In this document: positions 34,601-42,757 of the stretch, in pieces | How positions within the stretch are numbered: the stretch's first letter is position 1 | Layout of the letters: the number at the start of each line of letters is the position of its first letter | Translations under genes and position numbers: made by a program | Notes under the pieces: model-generated | Seen by the model: the letters and a program-made list of their open reading frames with translations, nothing else | Told to the model about the DNA's origin: nothing | Database searches by the model: none | From: PBB1 sp965229345 | GTDB taxonomy: Bacteria; Pseudomonadota; Gammaproteobacteria; Burkholderiales; Burkholderiaceae_C | DNA: 64,000 bases | Direction of reading: 5' to 3' | Assembly: GCA_965229345.1 (NCBI GenBank) | Contig: OZ245872.1 | Coordinates: 806,001 to 870,000 of the forward strand

Positions 34601-35649
34601 GCGCGGTGCTGCCGTCGACGGCGATGCCAGGGGCCACCAATCGCTCCGACGGCGTGTGGTCGCTGGCGTGGCGAAGGTTTCGCAGCGATCGCGTCGGGCT
34701 GGTGTCGCTCGCCATCGTGATCGCGTTTCTGGTGCTGATTGCGCTGTCGGCCCTGGGGCTCGTTGCCAGCCAGTGGCAGCGCGAAGTGGGCGTGCCGTAT
34801 GCCAACCCGACCTTCCTCGGGCCGACGCCGCCATCGGCCGTGGCCTTGATCGAGCAGGGCAAGGGCCCGCCGGTGGACATCTCTGCCGTGGACCCGCTGG
34901 CGCCACGTTATGCCGAATGGGCTGAACGGGCCGCGACGCTGAAAGTCAGTGAAGCCGTGCCTGCCAACACGCTTCCGCTGGGCGGCGACCGGCTCGGCCG
35001 CGATGTGCTGGCCAAGGCGATCAAGGGGGCCGAGATCTCGATCTTCGTCGGTGTGCTGGCGGCTCTGCTGGCCACCGCGATCGGCACGGCGTTGGGCGCC
35101 GTCAGTGGCTTTCTCGGCGGGCGGATCGGTGACGCGCTGGAGTGGTTCTACAACGTGTTCACCTCGATCCCCGGCATCCTGCTGATCTTCGCGTTCGCGG
35201 CCGTCTCCGGCCGCGGCACCACCACCGTGGTGCTGATCCTGGGGCTGACCGGGTGGACCGGCATCTACCGGCTGGTGCGCGCCGAGTTCCTGAAGCACGC
35301 GGTGCGGGACTATGTGCGGGCGGCCGAAGCGATCGGCGCCAGCGTGGCCTCGCGGATGTTTCGCCACATCCTGCCCAACGTCAGCCATGTAATGTTGGTG
35401 CAGCTGTCGATCCTGACGGTGGGCTTCATCAAGGCCGAGGTGATCCTGAGCTACTTGGGCTTGGGCGTGTCGATCGATCAAGTGTCCTGGGGCACGATGC
35501 TGGCCGAATCGCAGGTCGAGCTGCTGCTCGGTTATTGGTGGCAGCTGGCCACCGCGACGGTGTTCATGGCGGTGTTCGTCACCGCGTTCTCGTTGTTCAC
35601 CGATGCGCTGCGCGATGCGCTGGATCCGAAGCTGCGGGGGCTGGAATGA
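34597..35649 (+). CDS. peptide ABC transporter permease (DppC/OppC type)
   Basis: 350 residues, longer than DppC (about 300) because of a periplasmic insertion after the first helix (about residues 60-125). It includes VAWRRFRSDRVGLVSL-type N-terminus (here LAWRRFRSDRVGLVSLAIV), GGDRLGRDVLAKAIKGAEIS and the EAA-like AEAIGASVASRMFRHILPN. A similar loop occurs in YejE-like permeases. It overlaps both neighbours by 4 bp. Confidence 0.93.
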   Translation: MSAVLPSTAMPGATNRSDGVWSLAWRRFRSDRVGLVSLAIVIAFLVLIALSALGLVASQWQREVGVPYANPTFLGPTPPSAVALIEQGKGPPVDISAVDPLAPRYAEWAERAATLKVSEAVPANTLPLGGDRLGRDVLAKAIKGAEISIFVGVLAALLATAIGTALGAVSGFLGGRIGDALEWFYNVFTSIPGILLIFAFAAVSGRGTTTVVLILGLTGWTGIYRLVRAEFLKHAVRDYVRAAEAIGASVASRMFRHILPNVSHVMLVQLSILTVGFIKAEVILSYLGLGVSIDQVSWGTMLAESQVELLLGYWWQLATATVFMAVFVTAFSLFTDALRDALDPKLRGLE

Positions 35650-37400
35650 CTCCGGTGCCGCCAGTGCTGCTGAGCCTGCAGGACCTGCAGGTGTCGTTTC
35701 GCACCGGCAAGCAAGGTGGGGTGGTGCAGCGCACGCAGGCGGTGGGCCGCCACGTGGGCGGACAAGCGCAGGGCATCAGCTTCGACATTCCCGAGCACAC
35801 CACCGTGGCGCTGGTGGGTGAATCCGGATCGGGCAAGAGCGTCACCGCGATGGCGATCCTGAACCTGCTGCCCGACAACGCCGAGCGCTCGGGCGTCATC
35901 GCGTTCCAGGGCCGCGATTTGCTGAAGGCCTCGCGGCAGCAGTTGCAGGCGCTGCGCGGCAAGGACATCGCCTGTGTGTTCCAGGACCCGATGTCCTCGC
36001 TGAACCCGGTGTTCACTGTCGGCGCACAGTTGCGCGAGCCCCTGATGAAGCACCTGGGCCTGAGTGCCAAGCAGGCCATGGTGCGCGCCGAAGCCCTCCT
36101 CGCCGAGGTCGGCCTGCCGGAGCCGAAGCGGCGTCTGGGCGCCTACCCGCACGAGCTGTCCGGCGGCCAGCAGCAGCGGGCGATGATCGCGATGGCGCTG
36201 TCGTGCGAGCCGAAACTGCTGATCGCCGACGAGCCGACCACCGCGCTCGACGTGACGATCCAGCGCCAGATCATGGAGCTGCTCGCGAGCGTGAAATCAC
36301 GCCATCGGATGAGCATGCTGTTCATCAGCCACGACCTCGGCGTGGTCGGTGAAATTGCGGACGAGGTCGTGGTGATGCGCCAGGGCACGGTGCGCGAGCG
36401 CGGCCCGGTCGCGGACATCTTTGCCCGCCCGCAGGACGCCTATACCCGCGCGCTGCTGGCCTGCCGGCCGACCTTGTCCAACACAGAGTCGCGGTTGCTG
36501 GTGATCGATGAGCACATGGCAACCGAAGGCGATCGGCCCCAGCGCGCTGCACCGACGACCAGTGCCAAAGACGCGGGTGCGCCGGTGATCCTCGAAGCCC
36601 GCGCGCTGACCAAGAGCTTCTGGATCCCGCAGGGGCTGTTCGGTCGCCGCGAATTCAAGGCGGTGGGCCGCGACGGCCGTGGCGTCACCTTCCAATTGCG
36701 GCGTGGTCACACGCTGGGGGTGGTGGGCGAGTCGGGGTCGGGCAAGACGACGATGGGGCTGGCGCTGTTGCGCCTGCATGAGGCCAGCGGCGGACCGGTC
36801 GGCGGCGAGGTTCGATTCGACGGTGAAGATCTGCTGGCGCTGAGCCCGGCGCAGCTGTTGCCGATGCGGCGGCGTTTGCAGGTGGTGTTCCAGAACCCCT
36901 ATGCGAGCCTGAACCCGCGATTCACCGTCGGCCAGACGCTGGTCGAGCCGATGGCCATCCATGGCATCGGCAGCGGCCGCGCGGATCGCGAAGCGCGGGC
37001 GCGTGCCTTGCTGGGCAAGGTTGGCCTCGATGACTCGGCGATGGGGCGCTATCCGCACGAGTTTTCCGGCGGCCAGCGCCAGCGCATCGCGATCGCGCGC
37101 TGCCTGACGCTGAACCCTGAGGTGCTGGTGCTGGACGAAGCCGTCAGCGCGCTCGATGTCAGCGTGCAGGCGCAGGTGCTCAACCTGCTGAAGGACCTGC
37201 AGGACGAACTGGGTCTGGCCTATGTGTTCATCAGCCACGACCTGGCGGTGGTGCGCTTCATGGCCGACGAGGTGCTGGTGATGAAGGACGGCGAGGTGGT
37301 CGAGCAGGCCAGCATGGCGCAGATCCTCGACGCGCCGCAGCAGGACTACACGAAGCGGCTGATCGGGGCCATACCGCGCGGGTACCGCGCGGCCGTCTGA
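35646..37400 (+). CDS. peptide ABC transporter, fused double ATP-binding protein
   Basis: 584 residues holding two complete ABC cassettes in tandem (a DppD-DppF fusion, like YejF or GsiA). Cassette 1 has Walker A GESGSGKS, signature LSGGQQQR and Walker B LLIADEP. Cassette 2 has GESGSGKT, FSGGQRQR and VLVLDEAVSALDVS. A linker with the oligopeptide-type C-terminal segment (AYTRALLACRPTL) lies between. Both ATP sites look active. ATG at 35646 overlaps the permease stop. Together with the two permeases and the divergent binding protein this makes a full importer. Confidence 0.95.
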   Translation: MTPVPPVLLSLQDLQVSFRTGKQGGVVQRTQAVGRHVGGQAQGISFDIPEHTTVALVGESGSGKSVTAMAILNLLPDNAERSGVIAFQGRDLLKASRQQLQALRGKDIACVFQDPMSSLNPVFTVGAQLREPLMKHLGLSAKQAMVRAEALLAEVGLPEPKRRLGAYPHELSGGQQQRAMIAMALSCEPKLLIADEPTTALDVTIQRQIMELLASVKSRHRMSMLFISHDLGVVGEIADEVVVMRQGTVRERGPVADIFARPQDAYTRALLACRPTLSNTESRLLVIDEHMATEGDRPQRAAPTTSAKDAGAPVILEARALTKSFWIPQGLFGRREFKAVGRDGRGVTFQLRRGHTLGVVGESGSGKTTMGLALLRLHEASGGPVGGEVRFDGEDLLALSPAQLLPMRRRLQVVFQNPYASLNPRFTVGQTLVEPMAIHGIGSGRADREARARALLGKVGLDDSAMGRYPHEFSGGQRQRIAIARCLTLNPEVLVLDEAVSALDVSVQAQVLNLLKDLQDELGLAYVFISHDLAVVRFMADEVLVMKDGEVVEQASMAQILDAPQQDYTKRLIGAIPRGYRAAV

Positions 37401-37440
37401 GTCACGCGCAGGTACCGCGCAGTGGTCTGATTCAGTCGGT
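37381..37440. repeat. degenerate 30-bp tandem duplication across the stop codon
   Basis: Bases 37381-37410 and 37411-37440 align at 22 of 30 positions, both beginning GGTACCGCGC and both containing GTCTGA, the first copy of which supplies the stop of the ATPase gene. It looks like an old tandem duplication of the gene end. Confidence 0.5.
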
Positions 37441-37704
37441 GGACCGGCGCCCGCCGACGCGTCGATCGATCAGCAACGCCGGCGGGTCGGCCGGATCGGC
37501 GTCATCGGGGCGAGGCAGCGCATCCAGGCCGGTGAACAGCGACAGCTGAACCGGGCCCCGACAGCGTTGCAGCACCGTCGAAGGGCGTGACGGTGACAGA
37601 CCGGTGGGCCGCACCGGCTGCCGCCCGGGTGTCGGCTCGGCCAGCACGCGCGAGAGTCCACCAGCGGTGCCCGCGTTGAACAGGAAACGATCGGAAGCGC
37701 CCAT
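37432..37704 (-). CDS. hypothetical small protein
   Basis: 90 residues, unrecognised. The frame has coding-like third-position GC and begins at ATG 37704 (GASDRFLFNAGTAGGLSR), then a Pro/Arg-rich middle and a C-terminal end rich in Asp/Pro/Arg. No signal peptide, membrane helix or motif is visible. It lies 37 nt downstream of the HDOD gene on the same strand, with a TCGTG pentanucleotide repeat between. An in-frame upstream extension would read through that repeat into the HDOD gene and is less likely. A spurious frame is possible. Confidence 0.5.
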   Translation of the reverse strand: MGASDRFLFNAGTAGGLSRVLAEPTPGRQPVRPTGLSPSRPSTVLQRCRGPVQLSLFTGLDALPRPDDADPADPPALLIDRRVGGRRSTD

Positions 37705-37714
37705 GGTCTGTGGC

Positions 37715-37737
37715 TCGTGTCGTGTCGTGTCGTGTCG
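37715..37737. repeat. pentanucleotide repeat TCGTG x4
   Basis: Four perfect copies of TCGTG (37715-37734) plus TCG lie 11 nt upstream of the start of the 90-residue gene (minus strand CACGA). Short repeats of non-multiple-of-three unit length can vary by slippage. Confidence 0.6.
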
Positions 37738-37741
37738 GGGC

Positions 37742-38560
37742 TCAGACGACCTGTTCGACGGCACGCTCGATCTGAGCCTGCACACGGCGTGCGCCACGCA
37801 GCACCAGCTCGGGCTCGAGCTGCGCCTGGGGCGCGACGGTGTTGACGGCGTCGTCGAGCGTTTGCGGATCGGTCATCAGCGCATGGGCCACGGCCGACAA
37901 CGCGCAGATCGAGCGGCGTTGCACCTGGACCGGCAGTTCCCAGGTCGCGTTGACGATCACATGGAAGCGCACGCTGTGCACCGCGGCAGGCGCCAGGCCC
38001 CAGCTTTCGCACAGTGCGGCACCCAGCGCGTCGTGGCTGACACCGAACTCCTGGTGTTCCAGCAATGCCAGTTCCTCGTCGCTGACGGCCGTGGCCAGCA
38101 GCGGCTTGTAGCGTGCAGGCGCATGGCGAAACAACACTGCCTTGCCGCACTCCTCGAACAGCCCGGCCGAATGGGCCGCCCACGGATCCACGCCCACGGC
38201 ATGCCCGATGCGGCCCATCAGCAAGCCGCGCACGGCCGCGCGCTCCCACACGGGCGACAACTCGGGGGCGCCCGGGAACACCGCGCGCAGGCCCATTTCG
38301 AAGGTGACCGCCGCGACTTCGCGGGTGCCCAGGTAAGTGATCGCCTGGTGCACGCTCTGCACCCGGCCTGACAGGCCATACAGCGACGAGTTCACCGCCT
38401 TCAGCACCGCAGACGCCAGCGCCATGTCGGACTCGACCAGCAGGCTGATCTGCTGCAGGTTCACCTCTTCTTCGGCGAGCAGCATCGACAGTTTGACCAG
38501 CGCTTCCGGCTGGGCCGGGATGTCGATGTTCAGCGCGCGCAGTTCGGGATCGACGGGCAT
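37742..38560 (-). CDS. HDOD-domain signalling protein
   Basis: 272 residues. The HDOD motif (an HD-related, usually non-catalytic output domain) is recognised from AEEEVNLQQISLLVESDMALASAVLKAVNSS, the conserved NSS..GL segment and ITYLGTREV. It is followed by the HD-like helical region with AAHSAGLFEECGKAVL and HDALGAALCESWGL. There is no receiver, GGDEF or EAL partner. HDOD proteins act in c-di-GMP or stress signalling as scaffolds; the specific role is unknown. ATG at 38560 starts MPVDPELRALNIDIPAQPE, a typical HDOD N-terminus. A second, unrelated HDOD protein lies at 59053. Confidence 0.88.
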   Translation of the reverse strand: MPVDPELRALNIDIPAQPEALVKLSMLLAEEEVNLQQISLLVESDMALASAVLKAVNSSLYGLSGRVQSVHQAITYLGTREVAAVTFEMGLRAVFPGAPELSPVWERAAVRGLLMGRIGHAVGVDPWAAHSAGLFEECGKAVLFRHAPARYKPLLATAVSDEELALLEHQEFGVSHDALGAALCESWGLAPAAVHSVRFHVIVNATWELPVQVQRRSICALSAVAHALMTDPQTLDDAVNTVAPQAQLEPELVLRGARRVQAQIERAVEQVV

Positions 38561-38671
38561 GGCGTGGGTCCGGACAAGATTGATGTCAGGCCATCGTAAG
38601 CACCTGCCACAGCCGCGTAGCCCGGAACAATGGGGTCGAGACGGTGCAATTCGGAAGCGTCCGGCCTGTGG

Positions 38672-39487
38672 TCACCACAGGCCGGAGTAGCCGTCCCAGA
38701 CCGTCTTGACGATCAGCGCACCCACCACGCACACGAAGACACTGCGCACGAAGCCCGCGCCATGACGCAGTGCCAGCCGCGTGCCGAGCAGGCTGCCCGC
38801 CACATTGGCGACCGCCATCACCGCGGCGAGCGGCCACCACACATGGCCTGTGCAGCCGAACAGCACCAGCGCGGCCAGGTTGGTCGCGGTGTTCAGCAGC
38901 TTGGCGCTGGCACTCGCATGCAGGAAATCGAAGCCGAGCAGCCGCACGAACAGGAACACGAAGAAGCTGCCGGTGCCCGGTCCGAAAAAGCCGTCGTAGA
39001 AGCCGATCACCGCACCGATCAGACTGGCCAGCAGCGCCTGTGCGCGTCCGTGGTATCGGGGCGCATGCGTGCGCCCGAGGTCCTTGCGCAGCAGCGTGTA
39101 GGCCAGCACCGCCAGCAACACCACAGGCAGGGCGCGCCGCAGGCCGGTCGCATCGATCAGCGTCACCGACCAGGCTCCGGCGAAGCTGCCGATGAGTGCG
39201 GCCAGGGCCGCCGGCAGCAGCGCGCCCCAGGGCAGCGTCACCCGGCGCGCGTACTGCAGCGTGGCCCAGGCGGTGCCCCAGACGGCCGCCCCCTTGTTGG
39301 TGCCGAACAGGGTGGCCGGTGCGGCGTTCGGGTAGGCAGCGAACAGGGCGGGCACCAGCACCAGGCCGCCACCGCCGACGATCGCGTCGACAAAGCCCGC
39401 GAACAGCGAGGCCAGGGTCAGCAGGGTGGTGTCGAGCATCCGGAAACGAAAAAGCGCCGGGGTACCGGCGCTCATCGATTTTGACAT
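38672..39487 (-). CDS. TSUP-family (TauE/SafE) membrane transporter
   Basis: 271 residues with about eight hydrophobic segments. The pattern TLASLFAGFVDAIVGGGGLVLVPALF, then GTNKGAAVWGTAWATLQY and the mirrored half IGFYDGFFGPGTGSFFVF are the duplicated TauE/SafE signature. Members export sulfite, sulfoacetate or related organic anions; the substrate here is not deducible. The start at 39487 is the first plausible ATG; a downstream ATG at 39439 would give 255 residues starting right before the first helix. Confidence 0.9.
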   Translation of the reverse strand: MSKSMSAGTPALFRFRMLDTTLLTLASLFAGFVDAIVGGGGLVLVPALFAAYPNAAPATLFGTNKGAAVWGTAWATLQYARRVTLPWGALLPAALAALIGSFAGAWSVTLIDATGLRRALPVVLLAVLAYTLLRKDLGRTHAPRYHGRAQALLASLIGAVIGFYDGFFGPGTGSFFVFLFVRLLGFDFLHASASAKLLNTATNLAALVLFGCTGHVWWPLAAVMAVANVAGSLLGTRLALRHGAGFVRSVFVCVVGALIVKTVWDGYSGLW

Positions 39488-39672
39488 GGACCGATGGTGC
39501 GGCGCTGTCGGTGCGAATGTCAGGCCATGCGCCTGCATCCGTTCGTGATGTCTCCTCATCCTCCCCCGAATCAGGAGCTGGCCGTGACCGGCTCCTTCGA
39601 GAAAAGCGACTTTAGATATGCGCCAAACGCATGAATCTCAGGGCTTTCCCTGGGCTGTCGCGTGAGAGCCAC

Positions 39673-39690
39673 TGCGGGCGGCTGCCCGCA
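39673..39690. terminator. hairpin at the 3' end of the histidine kinase gene
   Basis: TGCGGGC (39673-39679) pairs with GCCCGCA (39684-39690) around GGCT, just past the kinase stop. It has no T-run, so factor-dependent termination or mRNA end stabilisation is more likely. Confidence 0.35.
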
Positions 39691-39691
39691 C

Positions 39692-41251
39692 TCATCCGGC
39701 AGGCAACGACAGCGTCACCGTGGTGCCGCGGCCTGGCTCGCTGGCGACCGCCACCGTGCCGCCATGCAACTCGGCAATGCGCTTGACGATGGCCAGGCCC
39801 AGGCCCTTGCCGCCCTCTGACGAGGCGGGCTCCACGCTCTGCCGACTTTGGTAGAAACGATCGAACAGGTGGGCGAGATCGGCTGCCGGAATGCCGGGCC
39901 CGCTGTCGCTCACGCTGACTTCAACGCGCCGCTGCGCGGCCTCGTGGTCGCTGCGACTGCGCGCTGCCAGCGTGATGCGCCCACCCGCCGGGCAGAACTT
40001 CAGCGCGTTGTCGACCAGGTTGGCCACGGCGCGCTCGAACAGCTCGATGTCCAGCGCCGCGAAAGTGGGCCACTCGTCGGTTGCCGGCTCGGCAACCAGC
40101 GCGATGCCTTGCTTCTCGGCACGCGCTGCGAAGCGCACCGCGATGTCGCCGAGCAACTCGGCGGCATCGACCAGTTCGGGGTGCAGCTTGAATTCGGGCT
40201 CGTCGAGCTGGGCCAGATCCCCCAGTGATTGCACCAGCCGCGCGGCATTGCGGGTGTTTCGCAGGGCGACTTCGACCAGCGCACGGTCGGCCGCTTGGTT
40301 CGGGTATTGCCCCGGGTCGGCGGCCCAGCGCGCGTCGAGGGTTTCCAGGCAGGCCGCGGTGGCGGTCAGCGGCGAGCGCAGGTCGTGTGACAGGTTGCTG
40401 ACGCCTTCGCGGCGGAAATGATCGAGGCGGCGCAGCGCTTCCCACTGGGTGCGCAGCGTCATCAGCATCGCGCGAAAGCCGCTGGCCAGCTGGCCGAATT
40501 CGTCGCGTGCCGAATTGAATTCGAAACGATCCGGGGCGTGGAACAGCGCGGCTTCGGAGGCGGCTCCGGCGGTCAAGCCTTCGCGCTGCACCGTGGCGAC
40601 GGCCTCGGTGAGCCGTCGCAGCGGTCGGGTGACGGTGGCCGTGATCCAGGCGGTGAGCAGTGTGGCCAGCACCACCACCGCGAGGATGGATGCCAGCGCC
40701 GGCCGGGCGAAGGTGCTGCGGAACGCCTCCAGCCGGCCCTCCGACGCGATCGGCTTCTGGCTCACCAGGTACAGGTAGCCTGCGATCGGTTGGTCCGGGC
40801 GGATGACCGCGTTGGTCAGCGGCAGTGCGGCGATGATCGCGCCGTTGTCGAGGCCCGGGCGCTCCGGGTCGTCACCCATCACGTACGGCATCGGTGTCGG
40901 ACCCATGGCCTGCCGCACCGGCTGTAGGGCCACCTTGTAGTCCGGTGGCAGCGTCATGGCGCTGGTCGACACGATCACCGAGCCATCGGCACGCAAAAGG
41001 TAGAGCTGGCTGTTGGGTTCGAAGAACAGCAGGCTGCGCAGGAAGGTGACGAATTCCTCCGGGTGCCGCTGCTGCATGTCGAGCATGCCGTTGTAGGTGG
41101 AGCCGACGCGTTTCAGGAACGCATTCGCACGGTAGTAGGTCGTCTCATGCTCGAAACGCTGGAAGGCGAACAGCACGGTGGCGATCACGCCCAGCGCGGT
41201 CAGCGTGCCGGTGATGAAGATCGTCAGTGCGATCTTGAACCGAACGCTCAT
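39692..41251 (-). CDS. sensor histidine kinase
   Basis: 519 residues. Two transmembrane helices (about 10-30 and 186-205) flank a periplasmic sensor domain of about 155 residues, followed by a HAMP linker, the phospho-acceptor box SNLSHDLRSPLTAT (His289) and an ATP-binding HATPase_c domain (DNALKFCPAGG N-box, DSGPGIPAAD, GKGLGLAIVKRIAELHGG). It would autophosphorylate in response to an envelope signal and pass phosphate to the regulator encoded 31 nt upstream. The signal is unknown; no metal or citrate motif is obvious. Confidence 0.94.
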   Translation of the reverse strand: MSVRFKIALTIFITGTLTALGVIATVLFAFQRFEHETTYYRANAFLKRVGSTYNGMLDMQQRHPEEFVTFLRSLLFFEPNSQLYLLRADGSVIVSTSAMTLPPDYKVALQPVRQAMGPTPMPYVMGDDPERPGLDNGAIIAALPLTNAVIRPDQPIAGYLYLVSQKPIASEGRLEAFRSTFARPALASILAVVVLATLLTAWITATVTRPLRRLTEAVATVQREGLTAGAASEAALFHAPDRFEFNSARDEFGQLASGFRAMLMTLRTQWEALRRLDHFRREGVSNLSHDLRSPLTATAACLETLDARWAADPGQYPNQAADRALVEVALRNTRNAARLVQSLGDLAQLDEPEFKLHPELVDAAELLGDIAVRFAARAEKQGIALVAEPATDEWPTFAALDIELFERAVANLVDNALKFCPAGGRITLAARSRSDHEAAQRRVEVSVSDSGPGIPAADLAHLFDRFYQSRQSVEPASSEGGKGLGLAIVKRIAELHGGTVAVASEPGRGTTVTLSLPAG

Positions 41252-41282
41252 GCCGGGCGGGCGGGCGACCCTGCTGCCAGCG

Positions 41283-42002
41283 TCATGGCGGAGCCTCGCG
41301 CATCTTGTAGCCCGCGCCGCGCACCGTGAGGATCAGCTGCGGGCGCATCGGGTCGGCTTCGAGCTTGGCGCGCAGCCGGTTGATGTGGGTCGTCACGGTG
41401 TGCTCGTACCCATCGTGGGTGTAGCCCCACACCGCGTTCAGCAGCTGGCCGCGCGAGAACACATGGCCCGGGTGCTGGGCGAAGTGCAGCAGCAGGTCGA
41501 ATTCGAGGGCGGTGAAGTCGAGCAGCTGCTGGCGAAAGCGCACCTGGCGCTTGACCGGCAGGATTTCGAGGTCGCCGTTGCGCAGCGTGCTGGCGCTGGC
41601 TTGCCCAGTCGCCCCGGCCTGCGCCGCGCGCAGCATCTCGGCGCGCCGCAGCAGTGCCTTCACGCGGGCCAGCAGCTCGGCCAGTGAAAACGGCTTGGTC
41701 AGGTAGTCGTCGGCGCCGAGTTCGAGGCCGAGCACGCGGTCGAGCTCGGTGGACTTGGCCGTCAGCATCAGGATCGGGGTGCTGTGTCCACGGGCGCGCA
41801 GTGCCTTGCACACCTCCAGTCCGTCCAGGCCCGGCATCATCAGATCGAGGATCAGCAAGTCGCTGGCCTGTTCGTTCTGGCTGGCCAGTGCTGCCGCGCC
41901 ATCGGCCACCGCTGTGACCGCGTAGCCTGCCTGCTGCAGGTTCATCACCAGCAGGTCACGGATGTCGGTCTGGTCTTCAGCGACGAGGATCTGGGCGGGC
42001 AT
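41283..42002 (-). CDS. OmpR-family response regulator
   Basis: 239 residues: a receiver domain (ILVAEDQTD, phospho-acceptor Asp53 in LLILDLMMPGLDG, Lys in MLTAKS) and a C-terminal winged helix with RQQLLDFTALEFDLLLHFAQHPG and HTVTTHINRLRAKLE. It is the partner of the kinase just downstream (order regulator-kinase). ATG at 42002 is used; an upstream start adds only MPRDNDA. The gene is divergent from an ECF-type sigma factor gene, sharing a 129-nt region. Confidence 0.94.
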   Translation of the reverse strand: MPAQILVAEDQTDIRDLLVMNLQQAGYAVTAVADGAAALASQNEQASDLLILDLMMPGLDGLEVCKALRARGHSTPILMLTAKSTELDRVLGLELGADDYLTKPFSLAELLARVKALLRRAEMLRAAQAGATGQASASTLRNGDLEILPVKRQVRFRQQLLDFTALEFDLLLHFAQHPGHVFSRGQLLNAVWGYTHDGYEHTVTTHINRLRAKLEADPMRPQLILTVRGAGYKMREAPP

Positions 42003-42131
42003 GGCGTCATTGTCGCGCGGCACCTCCGCGTCTTACACCGCCAATGTGAGGTGGCTGTGAGGTTCGGTGAGCAAGGCGCGAGGTGCGATGGCCACAGTCA
42101 GGCCATCGACCACACCGATCCGGAGCCCACC

Positions 42132-42716
42132 ATGCAAGCCACCCACGCCCCCATCGCCGCGTCCGCCGTCGCCCTCTCGTTCGATCGGGCTGCGTACGCC
42201 ACGACAGCAGTGGCCTGGACCGACCTGGTGGCCCACCGCAGCCATCTGGTGCGCTTCGCGCAGCGCAAACTGCACGATCCCATGCTCGCCGAGGACGTGG
42301 TGCACGACGTGTTCGAAGCGGTGCTGTCCGGCCGCGCGCTGTTTGCCGGCCGCTCGGCCTTGCGCTCATGGCTGACAGGCATCCTCAAGCACAAGATCGT
42401 GGATCTGGTGCGCCAGCGCGCTGTCTACGACAGTCTGGACGACAGCGATGGCACCGGCGACGACGGCGAAAGCCTGGCGCACGGCGCGATGGCTTTCGAG
42501 TGTCCGCAGCCGCGGCCTGATGAACTGGCCGAGCAGCGCGAATTCCTGGCGCACACCCTGGCGCGCATCGATGCGCTGCCGGCCAGCCTGCGCGACGTGA
42601 TGCATCTGCGGGTGCTGCAGGACCAGCCCACCGACACCGTCTGTCAGGCGCTTGCGATCAGCGAGGACAACCTGTTCGTGCGCCTGCACCGCGCGCGCAA
42701 GCAGCTGTTGTCATGA
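42132..42716 (+). CDS. ECF-type (group IV) RNA polymerase sigma factor
   Basis: 194 residues. Region 2 is seen as LVRFAQRKLHDPMLAEDVVHDVFEAV with the -10-recognition RSWLTGILKHKIVDLVRQR, and region 4 as LPASLRDVMHLRVLQDQPTDTVCQALAISEDNLFVRLHRARKQL. A short acidic linker joins them. The ATG at 42132 begins a 30-residue N-terminal extension without motifs. No anti-sigma gene is adjacent (the next gene is an oppositely oriented oxidoreductase), so control may come from the divergent two-component pair or from an unlinked partner. Confidence 0.9.
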   Translation: MQATHAPIAASAVALSFDRAAYATTAVAWTDLVAHRSHLVRFAQRKLHDPMLAEDVVHDVFEAVLSGRALFAGRSALRSWLTGILKHKIVDLVRQRAVYDSLDDSDGTGDDGESLAHGAMAFECPQPRPDELAEQREFLAHTLARIDALPASLRDVMHLRVLQDQPTDTVCQALAISEDNLFVRLHRARKQLLS

Positions 42717-42733
42717 CGGGGTGAATCCTTTTG

Positions 42734-42755
42734 CCGCGCGATGCACCTCGCGCGG
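42734..42755. terminator. hairpin between convergent sigma-factor and GMC genes
   Basis: CCGCGCGA (42734-42741) pairs perfectly with TCGCGCGG (42748-42755), loop TGCACC. It sits between two convergent stops; no strong T-run on either side. Confidence 0.45.
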
Positions 42756-42757
42756 CT

